A DNA stretch of 64,000 nt from Toxorhynchites rutilus septentrionalis (GCF_029784135.1 NC_073745.1:241271946-241335945); one strand, 5' to 3'; shown: positions 45,018 to 56,739, counted from the first letter of the stretch. Made by a program: numbers and translations. The notes: a model not told the origin generated them from the letters alone.

Positions 45018-47568
45018 TAGAGATGAAAAGGACATCCAGTAGCTATGCGGCCAATATTTGCTACCCGGCCGTGTACCGGATAGTGACCGGATATTAAAAA
45101 AAAATCTTATGAAGATAAATCATAAGACAATAAACAAAAAAAAAATTTCACAAGTAAACAAGGTGTGATTACTGACATGTCAGGAATGTTATTATGTTAA
45201 TAATGTGTTATAGTTTTATTATATATTAAATATAAATTATTATCAACTCATAACAGTATTAGCTTTATAACAGTACTCAAAATTAACCAGTGGTAAATTA
45301 TGCTGAATAATGATGATGATGAAACAATGAATTTCCAACAGAACACCGAAGTGAAATCGGTGTTCTTTAGGCGGTCTCGTTTCTGTCCAGATCCTTTTTT
45401 GATGCAACTACATGCAAAATTACCTCGAATATATAAAAACTATAATAAAAATATAAAAGCTATAATAAAAAAGACGGGTGGGTAATGTCGGGGACATAAC
45501 CGGAGTGACGTAGGACAGCTTTTGTTAAATATATATTTTAAATATATTGTTTTATTTTCTTCTCCTACGTGAATACCTACCTATCTACCTGAAAAATGGA
45601 TTAGTTTACTGTTTACTCTTTATGAATATGTTGATGGTTCTAAAAGAACCTTTGGTGTTGTGTTTTTGTTATCACTCGATATTCCCATCTTGTTCGGTTA
45701 AACCTTTCTGTTTAGCTATTGCGTTTGCCACTCGCCACAGCTTTCACAGTTGGAAAATTTCTTCCCATCCAGCTTGCTACATATTTTACAGTAAATTAAA
45801 TTTAATGGCACGTCGCATTACCACCACTCAGTATCGGATTGGAGGTAATTTTAACCTGTAATTGAACATTTGCGATGACAGCGGTACAGTGTCGACTTTC
45901 AATGTGGGGTCATAATTTGGACCCCGAACTCTATGTTTACAAAAATGTCCAACTAAATATGTCACATTACAGGTCCGTCCAATTAGCTAAATGTCGAGAT
46001 AAGTGTAAATTACTGTACTTTCAATCTAGAAGCAATTTAAGAATTGATGAAAATCAATAAGCTCAGAACAACTGCCAAATTCACATACTCATCATATCCT
46101 GACAAACAAATTATGAAAAAATCAATTTGTGTTTTGTTATTATTTTGGATAATGTTTTAGAAAGCATTGAACTGTATTTCCAAAACTCTTTTTTGGAAGG
46201 TTTAATGGCCCTGAAAAGCGCCTTGATTAATGGAATGGTTCCAATTTAGAAAACTTAGTACTCGTGGTTTTGAAAAAAACCCATTTCGAACGCCCTCGAT
46301 GCCGCCTTGTACAGGATTTGCCACCAAAGCAGTTTGTATAAAGAACAAACTTTTTTTTTCTGCTACCTGATGCCGTTTTGCGATTGCGTTTGCCACTCGC
46401 CACTCGCCACTCGCTGCAACTGCCTGTTGTCTTGATGTCCACCGAACCGAATGTGTTCTGTTCCGAATGCGGGTTTTCTTATCGTCGCTAACTCGATCAC
46501 TTCGGCGGCCGAAACTATATAACGCCGGCTAGGTGGACTGGTGCACTGGTACTAACGCGCTCGGACTAGCTACCCTTGCGGGGAACTCCAGATCAACACG
46601 GTTCGAGCGGGATTTTGCCTTTCCCTTCACTTTTCCTTCTTTACCATGTCCAGACATGGCTGCTTGGGTTGGTTTGTTGATTTGTTGTGATGCGAACCGA
46701 TGTGGTGTACGGTTTGAATGAGAATGATCGTTACGGCAGCGGAGCGGGGATTTTTAAGCTGACTGGCTGGCTCGAGAATTACGCATGTGTGAGACTGCGA
46801 CCAATGTTTCGTTCATTTTTTTCTTTTTCCTTTCCAATCGTGCTTCATTGTATTTCGCTGCTGCTCTGATTGCCCGTTTTGGTCGGTACGATTTGAGAAG
46901 CACAAAATGGACCAATCAAAAATGGGCACATAGTGCATTTTGACAATGCTTGATATTTCAAAATTATTCAATTATTTATCTCAAGAAAACTGAAATGTTA
47001 TTCGTTATGATAGATGCGTGGATATATTTTCTATCAATTGATGCAAAAACCTTTGCGATCTATTGAGAAATGCTCGAGTTATAAGTGTTCCAAATCTTGC
47101 ATTTTTTCCTACTTGTTCAGTGCCTAGATTTCCATTTCACCCCCTATATCTTCCGGTTAGACGTAGTCCTACGTCAATATAAAAAAGCAAAATACTTCAA
47201 CCGCCGGTCGCCGGTTCTAATAATTTAGATTTGATTTGTAGTGAAGTAAGTGTACCCCCTCTAAGGATTACCATCTCAATATTATGATATAAAATCATTA
47301 TCAGAGAAAAAAAACTGTTCCAGATTCCTTGTAGAAAACTTGATACACTATTAAATAGGATATTTATTCTGAACGAAAAATTTAATAATCGTTCATAATT
47401 ATTATTTAAAAATGTGTTTATTTATTTCTAAAATTGAACGCTTCATATGCCTCATATTCGCCTGTCATTTCTCTTAGTCGTGTATAAGCTTATAAAGGGC
47501 TGATGCTCGAGGCTGGCCGGATATCTGTTATCCGGTATCCGGCCAAACTACTATCCATTTCATCACTA
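45018..47568. mobile_element. hAT-like element carrying an H2A relic
   Basis: TAGAGATGAAAAGGACAT at the left and its inverted partner ending TTTCATCACTA at the right are flanked by GTTAAAAC (45010-45017) and GTTAACAC (47569-47576), an 8-bp duplication with one mismatch. Sub-terminal CCGGATA/TATCCGG repeats occur on both sides. The 2.55 kb interior has no transposase but holds a segment bounded by GACGTAG motifs (45504 and about 47160), with a histone H2A pseudogene. Confidence 0.7.
46200..46657 (-). pseudogene. histone H2A pseudogene with its 3' stem-loop
   Basis: From ATG 46657 (- strand) the peptide begins MSGHGKEGKVKGKAKSRSNR, the H2A N-terminal tail. After a deletion, frame-shifted pieces resemble APVYLAAVMEY, then AAEVIELA and DKKTRI of the histone fold and docking region. 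The last part down to 46300 is only loosely H2A-like. The 3' stem-loop, GGCGCTTTTCAGGGCC on the - strand (46207-46222), and a purine-rich element after it are those of replication-dependent histone mRNAs. About 300 bp upstream also looks like a histone promoter, so this is a DNA-level copy, not a retrocopy. It is non-coding now. Confidence 0.7.
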
Positions 47569-47576
47569 GTTAACAC

Positions 47577-48142
47577 TTTGTTTTATCGTCTTGTACTACA
47601 TTCAATTTCTAGTGACTTTTTGATACAGTCAACGTTGGTAGACCGCATCCTAACATTTGAACAATTAGTCGTTCGTAATGCCCAAAAGTTTGGCCACCCC
47701 TATGGCATATGAATAATTACTCTGCTCGTGATCGGACACAATTAATTATGACTTTGTCGTCTTGTATCAAACGTCACGAACTGCATTGATCAAGCAGGCA
47801 TTTTAAATTGTTCCTGATTTGATCAAATTTGACGATGATGATATTGATTCAGTAGCTGGACAACAGGAGGAAAAAAATCCACTGGACGATGCGAAACCCG
47901 CAGTTGAGCATGAAGGAAAAACTTGAACGACGGTTGCTACAATCAAAGGTATCAACGTCCAGCCCAAGCTTAATATCTATAAACGGATTGATGAAAACCC
48001 TCGGACAAGAGTTTTCGTACAGAGGGCATCAAAGGCAAATACATGACAATGGTATTCGGTACCCTTCGTACTGTACGCCCAATATAATAAGATCCGATCT
48101 AGATTAGAAGACGACAGAATTAACATTCTCTGTGTCCTTAAC
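47577..48142. other. no recognisable gene
   Basis: Short frames only. An acidic fragment near 47830 (DDDDIDSVAGQQEEK in translation) resembles nothing I can name and is followed by stops. Confidence 0.3.
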
Positions 48143-48352
48143 ACTCCTATACTCGCGCATTGGTCTGTCAGACCGAGAAATCAATAATTCGTTAATTTCT
48201 CAGAAAATATCAACACTACGACTTTGCGATTCTCTCTAACTTCGTTATTCGTCGTACCACATCGTTTAGCGTATCGCATGTATTGGTACAAAGGGGACGT
48301 GTGCCACTTTTTTTACACTTTCGGTCTGACACACCGACGTGAGTATAGGAGT
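48143..48352. mobile_element. 210-bp MITE with ACTCCTATACTC ends
   Basis: ACTCCTATACTCGCGCATTG at the left and GTGAGTATAGGAGT at the right are inverted, with TCAGACCGA and TCGGTCTGA just inside. AAC flanks both sides (48140-48142 and 48353-48355). A half-copy with CCTGTACTCCAGCATACG lies at about 44768-44815. Confidence 0.75.
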
Positions 48353-48844
48353 AACTTTTTTGGACAAGTGCCTTTTTTCATATTCTGGAAAATTGTTGAA
48401 TGAAATGTATAAATTAATGTTAGTGGCGTGGAATATTTATTGAATATAATGCATATGATCATTACCGGACTATTCTTATTTGATTTCAGTCCCTTTTGTA
48501 ACTGGATTGAACGGATCCATATATTAACTATTCGTCGATATATTCGTCGTTAGATTCATACGTTTAAAAGCAAAATATGAATGTTTGACTTTCGTATAGT
48601 TATTCGCTAAATATAATGGTCATACATATACACACTTGTGAAAGGATTTCACTTGTGGAAGAATTGTAAACAGTAAACTATAAACTAATCGGTGCCTTAT
48701 GGTAATTTTTAACAGTTACAGTTTCGGGGATATTTTTTTTTATAATTGACAATATAGACAAGAAAACAAGAAAAAGAAAAGGAAGTTCCTAGTTCATTTT
48801 ATATCATCTTTTTATGGCACATCTAAAAAAGGCATTCATTCTTA

Positions 48845-49196
48845 AGGTGGCCGTACACTGTTTGCCCGGAGGTCGAATATTTGATATTTTTTGACAGATA
48901 AGGTTTGATTTGATATTTGTACAAATACTATTTTGTTTGCCACTCTTCAATTTTAAACAGTAGTAAACAATATCAAACACCGAACATGGAAAAAAACAAC
49001 TGAAATATCCAAGGTAACCTAACCATGTACCGACAGGTTCGAAGAACAAACTGAAAAAATATTTTAGGCATCCAATACCTGAATATTTGCTTGTCGTGTT
49101 TTGTGTAGAATATATTTGATCAGTACACGTTGACCAAATTTTATCTGTCAAAAAGAGTCAAATATTTGGCTTCGGCCAAACAGTGTATGAGCACCC
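48845..49196. mobile_element. 352-bp MITE with TACACTGTTTG ends
   Basis: AGGTGGCCGTACACTGTTTG and, inverted, CAAACAGTGTATGAGCACCC. The inner TTTTTGACAGAT and ATCTGTCAAAAA extend the arms to about 55 bp. TTA flanks both sides (48842-48844, 49197-49199). A TTA duplication fits PIF/Harbinger. Confidence 0.75.
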
Positions 49197-50034
49197 TTAG
49201 TTTACCAAGAATACAGAGACAAAGAATATGCAAACTTCATATTCCAGAATTCGATTCGTCATTGCTATCTATTGTTTCTCGCGGAACACAACACACTAAG
49301 GCCGATTACACATTATCCGGTTTCTGCCGGACCGGTCTGAAACCCAAATGGCAAATTTCAACCGTACCAACCTCTTTACGGCGCCGTGATGCAGCGGTCT
49401 ACTGCGACTGCAATGTCCGGTGACCGGACAAGCATTATACGCGATGACAGTAGTATTGTATCGACATCTGGTGGAGACATCAGTTTGGGAAAGCAAATCA
49501 TTCTCTATAACATTCTCAGACCATAAGACAGTTTTAAGTTGTTCAAGCTTTGAATGAAAATTTTCACTTCAAATTATTTGATTACTCAAAACACGTGGAA
49601 CTGATTCTTACTTAATTATGTTTGTATAACGTTCTTGATGTACTTGATGTAACTTATAATTATAATATGAAATCACTATCAAACACAATTCTTGTTCAGG
49701 GTTTTTTCACTACTTGCGAAAGAACGTATTGCTATATTACATAAAATATATTTATTACAAAAAATGTTTATTTTCATTCATAATTTTTATTTTGTATATG
49801 TGTTAATTGCACCTAAAAATTTATTTTTACTGCCACTTCCCAAAAGCAAAACACGAAACTAAATACCATCAACGCGAATTGACAGTTGTTTGTCATGTCT
49901 GTTAGTATTAGTACGATTCAGGCAATTTTTCGTCCCATGTATTAGTATGTGTGTGCTATTGACGTTTATTTATTTTGAAATCATTTCAAAAGTTGCAAGT
50001 GATATGGATGCCGAAAATTATATTTCGCTTTATT

Positions 50035-50670
50035 TCGCTGCTGTAGAACAAGTGAAGTGATGCAAATTTCTGCTCAAAGCGAAGCAATGGTCACAGGCGC
50101 ACGAGGTCATCATGGAGTGTTTTGCCATGGATTGTGTTCAACGGTGGGTAATGTCAGCGACAAATTATTCATAATTCATTGATTAATTTCTGTTTTTGTT
50201 TTGCTCACAGAAAACTTCCATCATTTAAATTCGATACTGAACGAGTTCTAGAATGTCAAACAAATTTTCAACTGTTCCATCAAGGGGCAGATTTCGAGCG
50301 ACTTCATCCAGCTGAATATGAAGGTGAGTGTTTGTTAACTTGAACACACCAAAATAGTTTCTCTTCTAATATTCTTATTCGGTATTTCATACAGTTCAAC
50401 CTGACCCGGAACGCGATCGACGAAGAGGTGGTTAAAGCTTGGCTCGAGGAATTCAAGACCAAACTGTCCGATCTGTGCTCGGTGATCAAGTTGTTTCCCT
50501 GCCCGACGCTGAAGCATCGACTCTGTCAGAACGCAATCACCCAGCTGTTGGTCATCCGCTATGCGTTGATGCAAAATGCGCTTGAGAAGCTGCTTCTGCC
50601 CCAGGAATACGTCCTCGAGAAATTGCGGCTGAGCGCGTTTCTGGAGGAGGATCCGCGGAAGCAGCGATGA
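50035..50670 (+). pseudogene. Nup98-96: Nup98-96 nucleoporin 3' end, captured copy 1
   Basis: Three exons: about 50061-50143, 50211-50323 and 50395-50670, with GT-AG introns of 67 and 71 bp. They read CKFLLKAKQWSQAHEVIMEC, then NFHHLNSILNEF-x-NVKQIF with GQISSDFIQLNMK, then FNLTRNAIDEEVVKAWLEEF to LLLPQEYVLEKLR. This fits the Nup96 C-terminus, a scaffold part of the Nup107-160 complex of the nuclear pore. Damage: TGA before the first Cys, a 2-nt loss at the first junction, and TAG in exon 2. The last exon is intact, GC-rich, and followed by AATAAA at 50755, so the native 3' end was captured. Only about 160 codons of a very large gene are present. Confidence 0.75.
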
Positions 50671-50797
50671 ATAGCGTTTGAAAGAAATGTATGATGTAAT
50701 TTTAATCGCAAAGCAATATTACTACAATGCTGAAACAAAAAAAAAACACTCTAGAATAAATGGATGGGTACACATCCTTTCGTACGCAAATTTCAAG

Positions 50798-51343
50798 GGT
50801 TCCCGGAATAAATCGCCACAGAAAACGACTGCAACAGAAACCACCGCTTATAAAATGTGTAGTAGGCTATAAATATTGTGGCGCGGTATTGTATTTCAAA
50901 ACAAGAATTAACCGGGCAAACGTATCGCCCCAGGCAAACGTAACGCCCCGGGCAGACGTATACCGTCCGACGCTCGCTAGAGCTCGGTCGGACATTGCTA
51001 AAGGATCGTATCCTATGTTTCAAACTAACCGGGCAATCAGTGGATCCCAGGTTTGCGTGCGAGACACCGCCGCTTCCGACGGCGGGTCGGCGGTGGACTC
51101 GGATTGCGTCATCTTGGCGGCATGGGCCGCCTCGATTCCTTATCCTCGCCAAATGGGGACTTCGTCCCCATTACATTGTCCTCAGAATAAATTTCGAAAA
51201 ACGAGAACAAGAGAATAAATTTATAATAGAAATGTGAGGCACATGATGTTTTTCCCGCGCCAAATATTTCTAGCCTACTACACTTTTTCTAAGCGGTTGT
51301 TTCTGTTGCAGTTGTTTACTGTGGCGATTTATTCCGGTCACCA
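50798..51343. mobile_element. Mutator-like MITE with long arms and 9-bp duplication
   Basis: Arms of about 90 bp (left 50798-50893, right 51256-51343) share GGAATAAATCGCCACAG and GTGTAGTAGGCT. AATTTCAAG is duplicated at 50789-50797 and 51344-51352. Long inverted ends with a 9-bp duplication are typical of Mutator-like elements. The 360-bp centre is unusually GC-rich, with three 18-bp repeats of the type GGCAAACGTAACGCCCC (50914-50960), and may be captured DNA. It is nested in the Nup96 palindrome. Confidence 0.8.
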
Positions 51344-51774
51344 ATTTCAAGATGATCACAGGAAGTGAACAGATAATACATATAAATAAGTAGTGCCCCT
51401 GGCTTGTTAGGCAATGTTATTATAATTGGCTCATAAAAAATTGTTCATTTTTATCTAACTATCTGAGACTGTTAAAAAAGTATGTGGCAACAGAGCGTGT
51501 GAAATAAATCATGCTGTTTGTGTATGATTAGAAATAAAATAAATTAGTGAGTGAATGAGTACACAGCAACTGGACAAAAGTTAGTTTTTGTAATACTGTT
51601 GATGACAGCCAAGTCTTTTGTCCAGTAAGTTTTTCATGTTCATTTATCATTGCAAATTTACGTTGCCGTCGTTGTGAGAATCATTGTAAAACGAGATGCG
51701 CCTAAGATGAACGTGTGCGCTCTGCAAATTACGGAAAAGGTTTGCGAACGTATTTTGAAATGGGGCGGAATTGA

Positions 51775-51995
51775 CATCCCCGAACTCGTTCAATAATTAT
51801 TTCAGATAAGGGATGTTGCCTGTGAACAAAAAATAGAAGTCAATTAAATAACTCGATCTGCTTGTCAAAAGACACCACTCACCGTTAATAACACAGTCCG
51901 TGGCAATATGCTAAATGATGACATCGTGCACCTGTGACCATTGCTTCTCTTTGAGAAGAAACTTGCATCACAGAATTAGTTCCACAACACTGGTA
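51775..51995 (-). pseudogene. Nup98-96: Nup98-96 exons, captured copy 2 (inverted)
   Basis: On the - strand CKFLLKEKQWSQVHDVII, a stop, then HIATDCVIN ends at a GTGAGT donor (51881-51882). A 60-bp intron follows, then NIPYLK, a stop, and LLNEFGDVN. This preserves the original phase (AAC G then AA) better than copy 1. It breaks off near 51760. The two copies differ at roughly one base in five, so they are not a recent duplication. Confidence 0.65.
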
Positions 51996-52977
51996 GTTGT
52001 TGAAGAAGTGAAATAAAAATTTCAGCATCCATATCACTTGCAAATTATCAACTGGTTTCAAAATCAACAAACAAACGTCAAAAGTGCACACATACTATTA
52101 CATTAGACGAAAAATTGCCTGAATTGTACTAATACTAACAGACATGATAAACAACTGTCAATTCGCTTTCATGGCATGGAGCTTCGTGCTCCGCTTTTGG
52201 GAAATGATAGTGATAATGGATTTTCAGGTGCATTAAACACATATCTTAAAATAAAAACTATGAATGAAAATTAACTTCTTCTCATGAAATGTGTTCTTTA
52301 TGTAATAAAGTAATACGTTCTTTTGCAAGTTGGGAAACCTCCTGAACAATAATTGTGTCTGATAATGATTGTATATTACAATGATGAGTTTTAGTTAAAA
52401 TATCAAGAAAACTATACAAAAATGGTTAAGGAAGAATCAATACCACAGGTTCATAGCAATCAAATAATATGAAGTAAAAGTTTTCATTAAAAATTTAAAC
52501 AACTTAAAACTGTCTTGAGGTGTGATAATCTTATAGAGAATGATTTGCTTTCCCAAACCGATGTCTTCACCAGACGTCGACACTATTCTACGGTCATCGC
52601 GTATAATGCTTGTCCGGTCACCGGACATTGCAGTCGCTGTAGACGGCTGCATCACGGCGCCGTAAAAAGGTTGGTCCGATCGAAATTTGCCATTTGGGTT
52701 TCAAACCGGTCCGGCAGAAACCGGATAATGTGTAATCGGCCTAAGGCTGCACTGACGTACCACCCTTCACTGTTTCGATGACCGCGATCAAGCGCTAATT
52801 CCGCACAATTCACCTTCGATGAATGATTCACTCCTCCGTTAATAAATAGCACTCACTTTGGAGAAACCCGCAACCTTGAGACCATTTTTAGTATTGATGT
52901 GCCTATGTGAATTGGAAAAACGGTACAAGCATTATCATGTGTGATATTTGGACTACGAATTATGGTATTTTTCAAAA

Positions 52978-53765
52978 TATTTATTTTTATTGAGGCTCAT
53001 TTGGCAGAAGCCTGGCGGGGCCGGCAGTTCAATATTCTGACAATGTTTCTTATTAGCTATGTTAGTAATATGTAACCGACTACTCGCGGTTGGCTCGAGG
53101 TTAGTATTACAGTTTGTTGTCATAATTGGGATGCTGTAGTCTCCAAGGCTCTGTACGTGTGCTCGACACGGGATACTTCTTATTGGGATGCAGCTGACCA
53201 TTAATCAGCAACGCCTCCCTAGTCTGTACCTCATATCTAGCGTAGTGTCTCTCTTAACTCGAGTAATCCAGGATAGAATGGTCACTAGCCGGCACAATCA
53301 TCAGCTTGTGTAGAGTTGTCATGAGTGGTACAATCCTCAGCTCTTGGTAAATGATCAGTGGCGTGCACAACCTTTGGTCCGTGTCGTTGTATCTGTAAAG
53401 AGTATGTGTATGTATTTCCGCGACTGAATAAAAGACTATCGATCGGAAAGGAGGTATATAGTAAAGAGATACAAAAGAGCAAACATATTTAAACATTGAC
53501 ATCGGCGTTCCTGAGGAACATGAATAGATGAAGCAGAAAATCGGGATCACGGCTACCAAAGATATCCTGGAGGGGGTTTCCGATTGTCTGCCTTGTGTCC
53601 TCGATGCTCTGAAAAGCCGAGAGCGGACAGCATGGAACCGGATACATGACCAAAAACATGCTCGATTATCGTGGTGGCCATCGCCGCAATCATATAGATT
53701 GCTTGCTGCTAGCCCAATGCGATTAGAATGCCAATGGATGTATAGGAAAAAAGTGACCTTCTAAT
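52978..53765 (-). mobile_element. I-clade retrotransposon 3' end on the - strand
   Basis: Complementary to 35600-36262: the 3' UTR (CATTCTATCCTGGATTACTC near 53280 on the - strand) and the last codons of ORF2 with its CRNADVNV-like end (near 53495-53540). A further 200 bp of degraded ORF2 extends to 53765. It is 5'-truncated and old. Confidence 0.75.
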
Positions 53766-53814
53766 TTTCAAAGGGAACTTTATTAACCCTTTGCGGTCGT
53801 AATAAATTTGGGCA

Positions 53815-53965
53815 TGAGTATCGTACTGGTCGGAATTATTTTTCCTTGAAAAAAGATAAAATACCCTATGCAAAATGTTAGCTCATTCGGACTTCATTTA
53901 CTATTGTCGCAGATGTCAAAATTTAAGTTTTCTGAAAATCAAAACATCACTCAAGGGAGGAATTT
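53815..53965. repeat. fragment of the 1402-2360 MITE family
   Basis: AAAATACCCTATGCAAAATG, TTAGCTCATTCGGACTTCAT and TTTAAGTTTTCTGAAAATC match the sub-terminal part of the hAT-type MITE. Only about 150 bp remain. Confidence 0.5.
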
Positions 53966-54386
53966 TATTTTCGTAATCATTGATTGTAGTCGTTTTATTT
54001 TGTTTTCATGGTTTTGTACTAGAGGGCGCTATATTTTTTATATTTTTTCTTGAAAGCTGAGGATTTTTTACATTTACTTATCTCGATATCAGAGATGTTA
54101 TTTTTTTGGTTTTTTCTTTTTCAAAGTTGACCGACAGTTCGAAAAAACAAATTTTCCCCCTTTTTTCCACTACAAAAATTTATAACTTTTGAACTACTGG
54201 ATCGATTTAGATGATCGACATATCAAATTGAAGCTTGTGATTTAGTTTTCTTAGAAAAAATGTTACTTTAGTAAAAATTTGTTTCTGTAATTATTGATTG
54301 AATTAGTTTTCCATAGTTTTCTTGATTGAAGATTGAGGGCGCTATATTTTTTTTCTGGAAAGCTGAGAATTTTTTATATCATATAC

Positions 54387-56739
54387 AGTTGAATTTCACT
54401 CGTTGGGCTATCTTTAGTTGGGCTTCGATTTAGTTGGGCTCCCGTTCGTTGGGCTATAGCCCAACTAAATCGAAGACAAACGTCAATTCTGACAACGTAA
54501 AATTGTTTTCGAGGGGCTCGTGGATGGTGTTTTTAGGTTTAAAATAAATTTTAAATGAATCATTGAAATAAATAAAATCGAATATTATTCAACAAAAACA
54601 ATATTTATTTTAAACGTTTCAAACAAAATTAAACAAACCACGTAAATTCATTTTCAACAAAATGGTAGAGTTCTTCAACATGCTCGTTTTAACCATTCAA
54701 CTTCAGTGATTTTCGAACGTAGCGCGTTCAAACGGCATACTTCTGCAACATCATGCTTCATATAGCGAACTAGGCAATCAATTGACTTGATTGCATCGCC
54801 AAAATCAGGATCTCCGGTACTAGTAATGGAAGTATCAAACGAATTACTTCCATCTTCTGTGTCTACCAACCATTCTTCTTGCATTTCAGGTTGATCTTTC
54901 TTGAGAACTGATGACAAAATCTCGTCATCAGAGAACACTTCACTGGTTACCCAATCTGGATTATGATCAGCATCATACACCTGATCTTTGATCCACAGAT
55001 CAATATCTTGCTCAGATGTTTTTGTTCCTGCCAAACTGTCAATCCTGGACACAAGCGCTTTGAAGTCATCATCGGCCACTTTCGAGTCTACATTAACAGG
55101 ATGCTGCCGGCAAACCATCGATCAATTTCTTCCACGAATTACGTATAGTTTTTTCAGATATCTCCTCCCAAGAGGTTGCCAACCACGAAATACACTGTTG
55201 AAGATTAATCTTCTTCAATCGTTCTTCGAAACTAAAGAGGAAAGTACATAAATAAAACCTCAATTAGAATTTGAATTTAAATTTTGAAAAAGCACAGACG
55301 AAAAACTATCGTGCGCATAGTTTTGTGTTTATATTTGGAATTAATTACAAAAATTTAATGTTTCATATTTGGAAATTTTCCATAAGTGTTCGTTTTCCAG
55401 AATTAATGCGAGCATCAGTTTTCTTTTATACTTTCGCTTGATTGCATTGATGACCGCTTAGTCCATCGGCTGGCATTCAGCAGTTACATTTGGTGGGAGG
55501 TAGATCACTTGAATCAGTCCATCGTCACTCTGTAGAGATTCGTCAACGTCATAATGACTGGTGCAATTATCAAGAACCAGCAATGCCTTTGGCTCCAATC
55601 CTCTCTCGGCCGAAAATTTTCGAACAGCGGGGACAAACTCTTCGTGGAACCATTGACGGAACAACAGTCTGGTCATCCAAGCCTTTTCGGAATGATTATA
55701 TGAAACGGGAAGTTCTTCGATGTTGATTCCTCGTGGTTTTGCAGCAGTGCAAATGAAATACAACGGAAGCTTTAGGGAACCATCTATGTTGGAGCAAGGC
55801 ATAAACGTATACCTTGTCTTGTTTTGCTTCCGTCCGCTTGCCACGGTCTCATCACAGGTAACGACAGAGCATGTGGCTAGGAGCTTGATGAACAAGGCAG
55901 ATTCATCTGCATTAAAGACTTGGGATAGTGATAGCTGCATTTCCTGAATCTTCTTCTGTAGAACCTTCTTGAAATTTAGGTACGCTTCAACGTTTACCGA
56001 TGCCTTTTCTCCTGTTACGGCTTTCACGCGCAATCCAAACCGCTGCTTAAAACGATGCATCCAGCCATCCGAAGCAGAAAAACCGTGCACCGCATAGAGC
56101 CCCCGGTCCTGGAACATCTTAAACAGCAGCTCCGCCTTTGCTTTAAGAATATCCACTGTCAACAAAATGTTGGACTGCCGCTGCTGTAAAATCCAGATGT
56201 AAAGAGCTTCTTCCAGCAAAGGGAACGTCTGCTCTTTCAATGTTTTTCGATTATTTACACCATATTCCTTGAACTTGTCCACCGCCTCACGAATTGCTTC
56301 TTTCTTTTGGATTATTCTCGTGACCGTAGAAGATCCTACGCCGTACTTCTTCCCAAGAAAGTCATGCTTCAAAATCTTCAATTATGCGAACCTTCTCCAC
56401 CAGCGTCAGGAAATTGCTCCTCCGTTTCCGGTTAACGTTCGTACTGGATCCTTGCAAACCATCCATTTTGAGCCTGGCGATCGAAATGAACGTATATTAA
56501 ATCTACGCTAATTTTAATATCAAACTTCATTAAGAACTTACCAATTAATCCAACCTAGAACGAAACTCAACCACGAATGAAATAAACGTCAGTGGTGTGA
56601 AAACTTTTCTGCGTTTCCCATAACAACAAACAATCGGTGTGACCCTCGATCGATTTTCGACTTTGACAGTTCAGCCCAACGAGTGAAAGTCTTTCACAAA
56701 TTGGGCTAAGAGCTTAGTGCAACGAGTGAAATTCGACTG
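54387..56739 (-). mobile_element. pogo (Tigger-like) transposon
   Basis: CAGTTGAATTTCACTCGTTG at the left and CAACGAGTGAAATTCGACTG at the right are inverted and flanked by TA (54385-54386, 56740-56741). Inside each end TTGGGCT repeats occur (three at the left within 60 bp). The 2.35 kb length and TA target suit pogo. One transposase gene is on the - strand. Confidence 0.88.
54675..56466 (-). pseudogene. pogo transposase (CENP-B/Tigger type), slightly broken
   Basis: The start at 56466 (MDGLQGSSTNVNRKRR) runs into the psq helix-turn-helix, then a one-base shift near 56360. The main frame (56381-55458, 307 aa) shows KKYGVGSSTVTRII, the second HTH (DGWMHRFKQRFGLRVK), and a DDE domain with all three acids: FNADESALF, LVLDNCTSHYD and ECQPMD. 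The stop after QPMD (55458) replaces one codon, and the frame continues AVINAIKRKYKRKLM. After a degraded 200-bp stretch the acidic C-terminus resumes (55118-54675). It is a recent loss of function. Confidence 0.87.

Larger units (their letters stand above)
49300..52741. mobile_element. 3.4 kb palindromic element carrying inverted Nup96 gene copies
   Basis: GGCCGATTACACATTATCCG at the left and CGGATAATGTGTAATCGGCC at the right are perfect inverted ends, flanked by TAA (49297-49299 and 52742-52744), which fits PIF/Harbinger-type insertion. The arms stay similar for about 1 kb (49300-50290 against 51760-52741). Both arms contain exons of a Nup98-96 gene. The centre holds a further exon (50395-50670) and a separate MITE (50798-51343). 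No transposase is present. Confidence 0.8.

Noticed and set aside
44843..45097. 84-aa frame rich in Ile-Tyr
   Set aside because: It is the translation of the (AT)n microsatellite.
45875..46060. 61-aa + strand frame within the hAT-like element
   Set aside because: No similarity that I can see; the coding relic there is the H2A pseudogene on the other strand.
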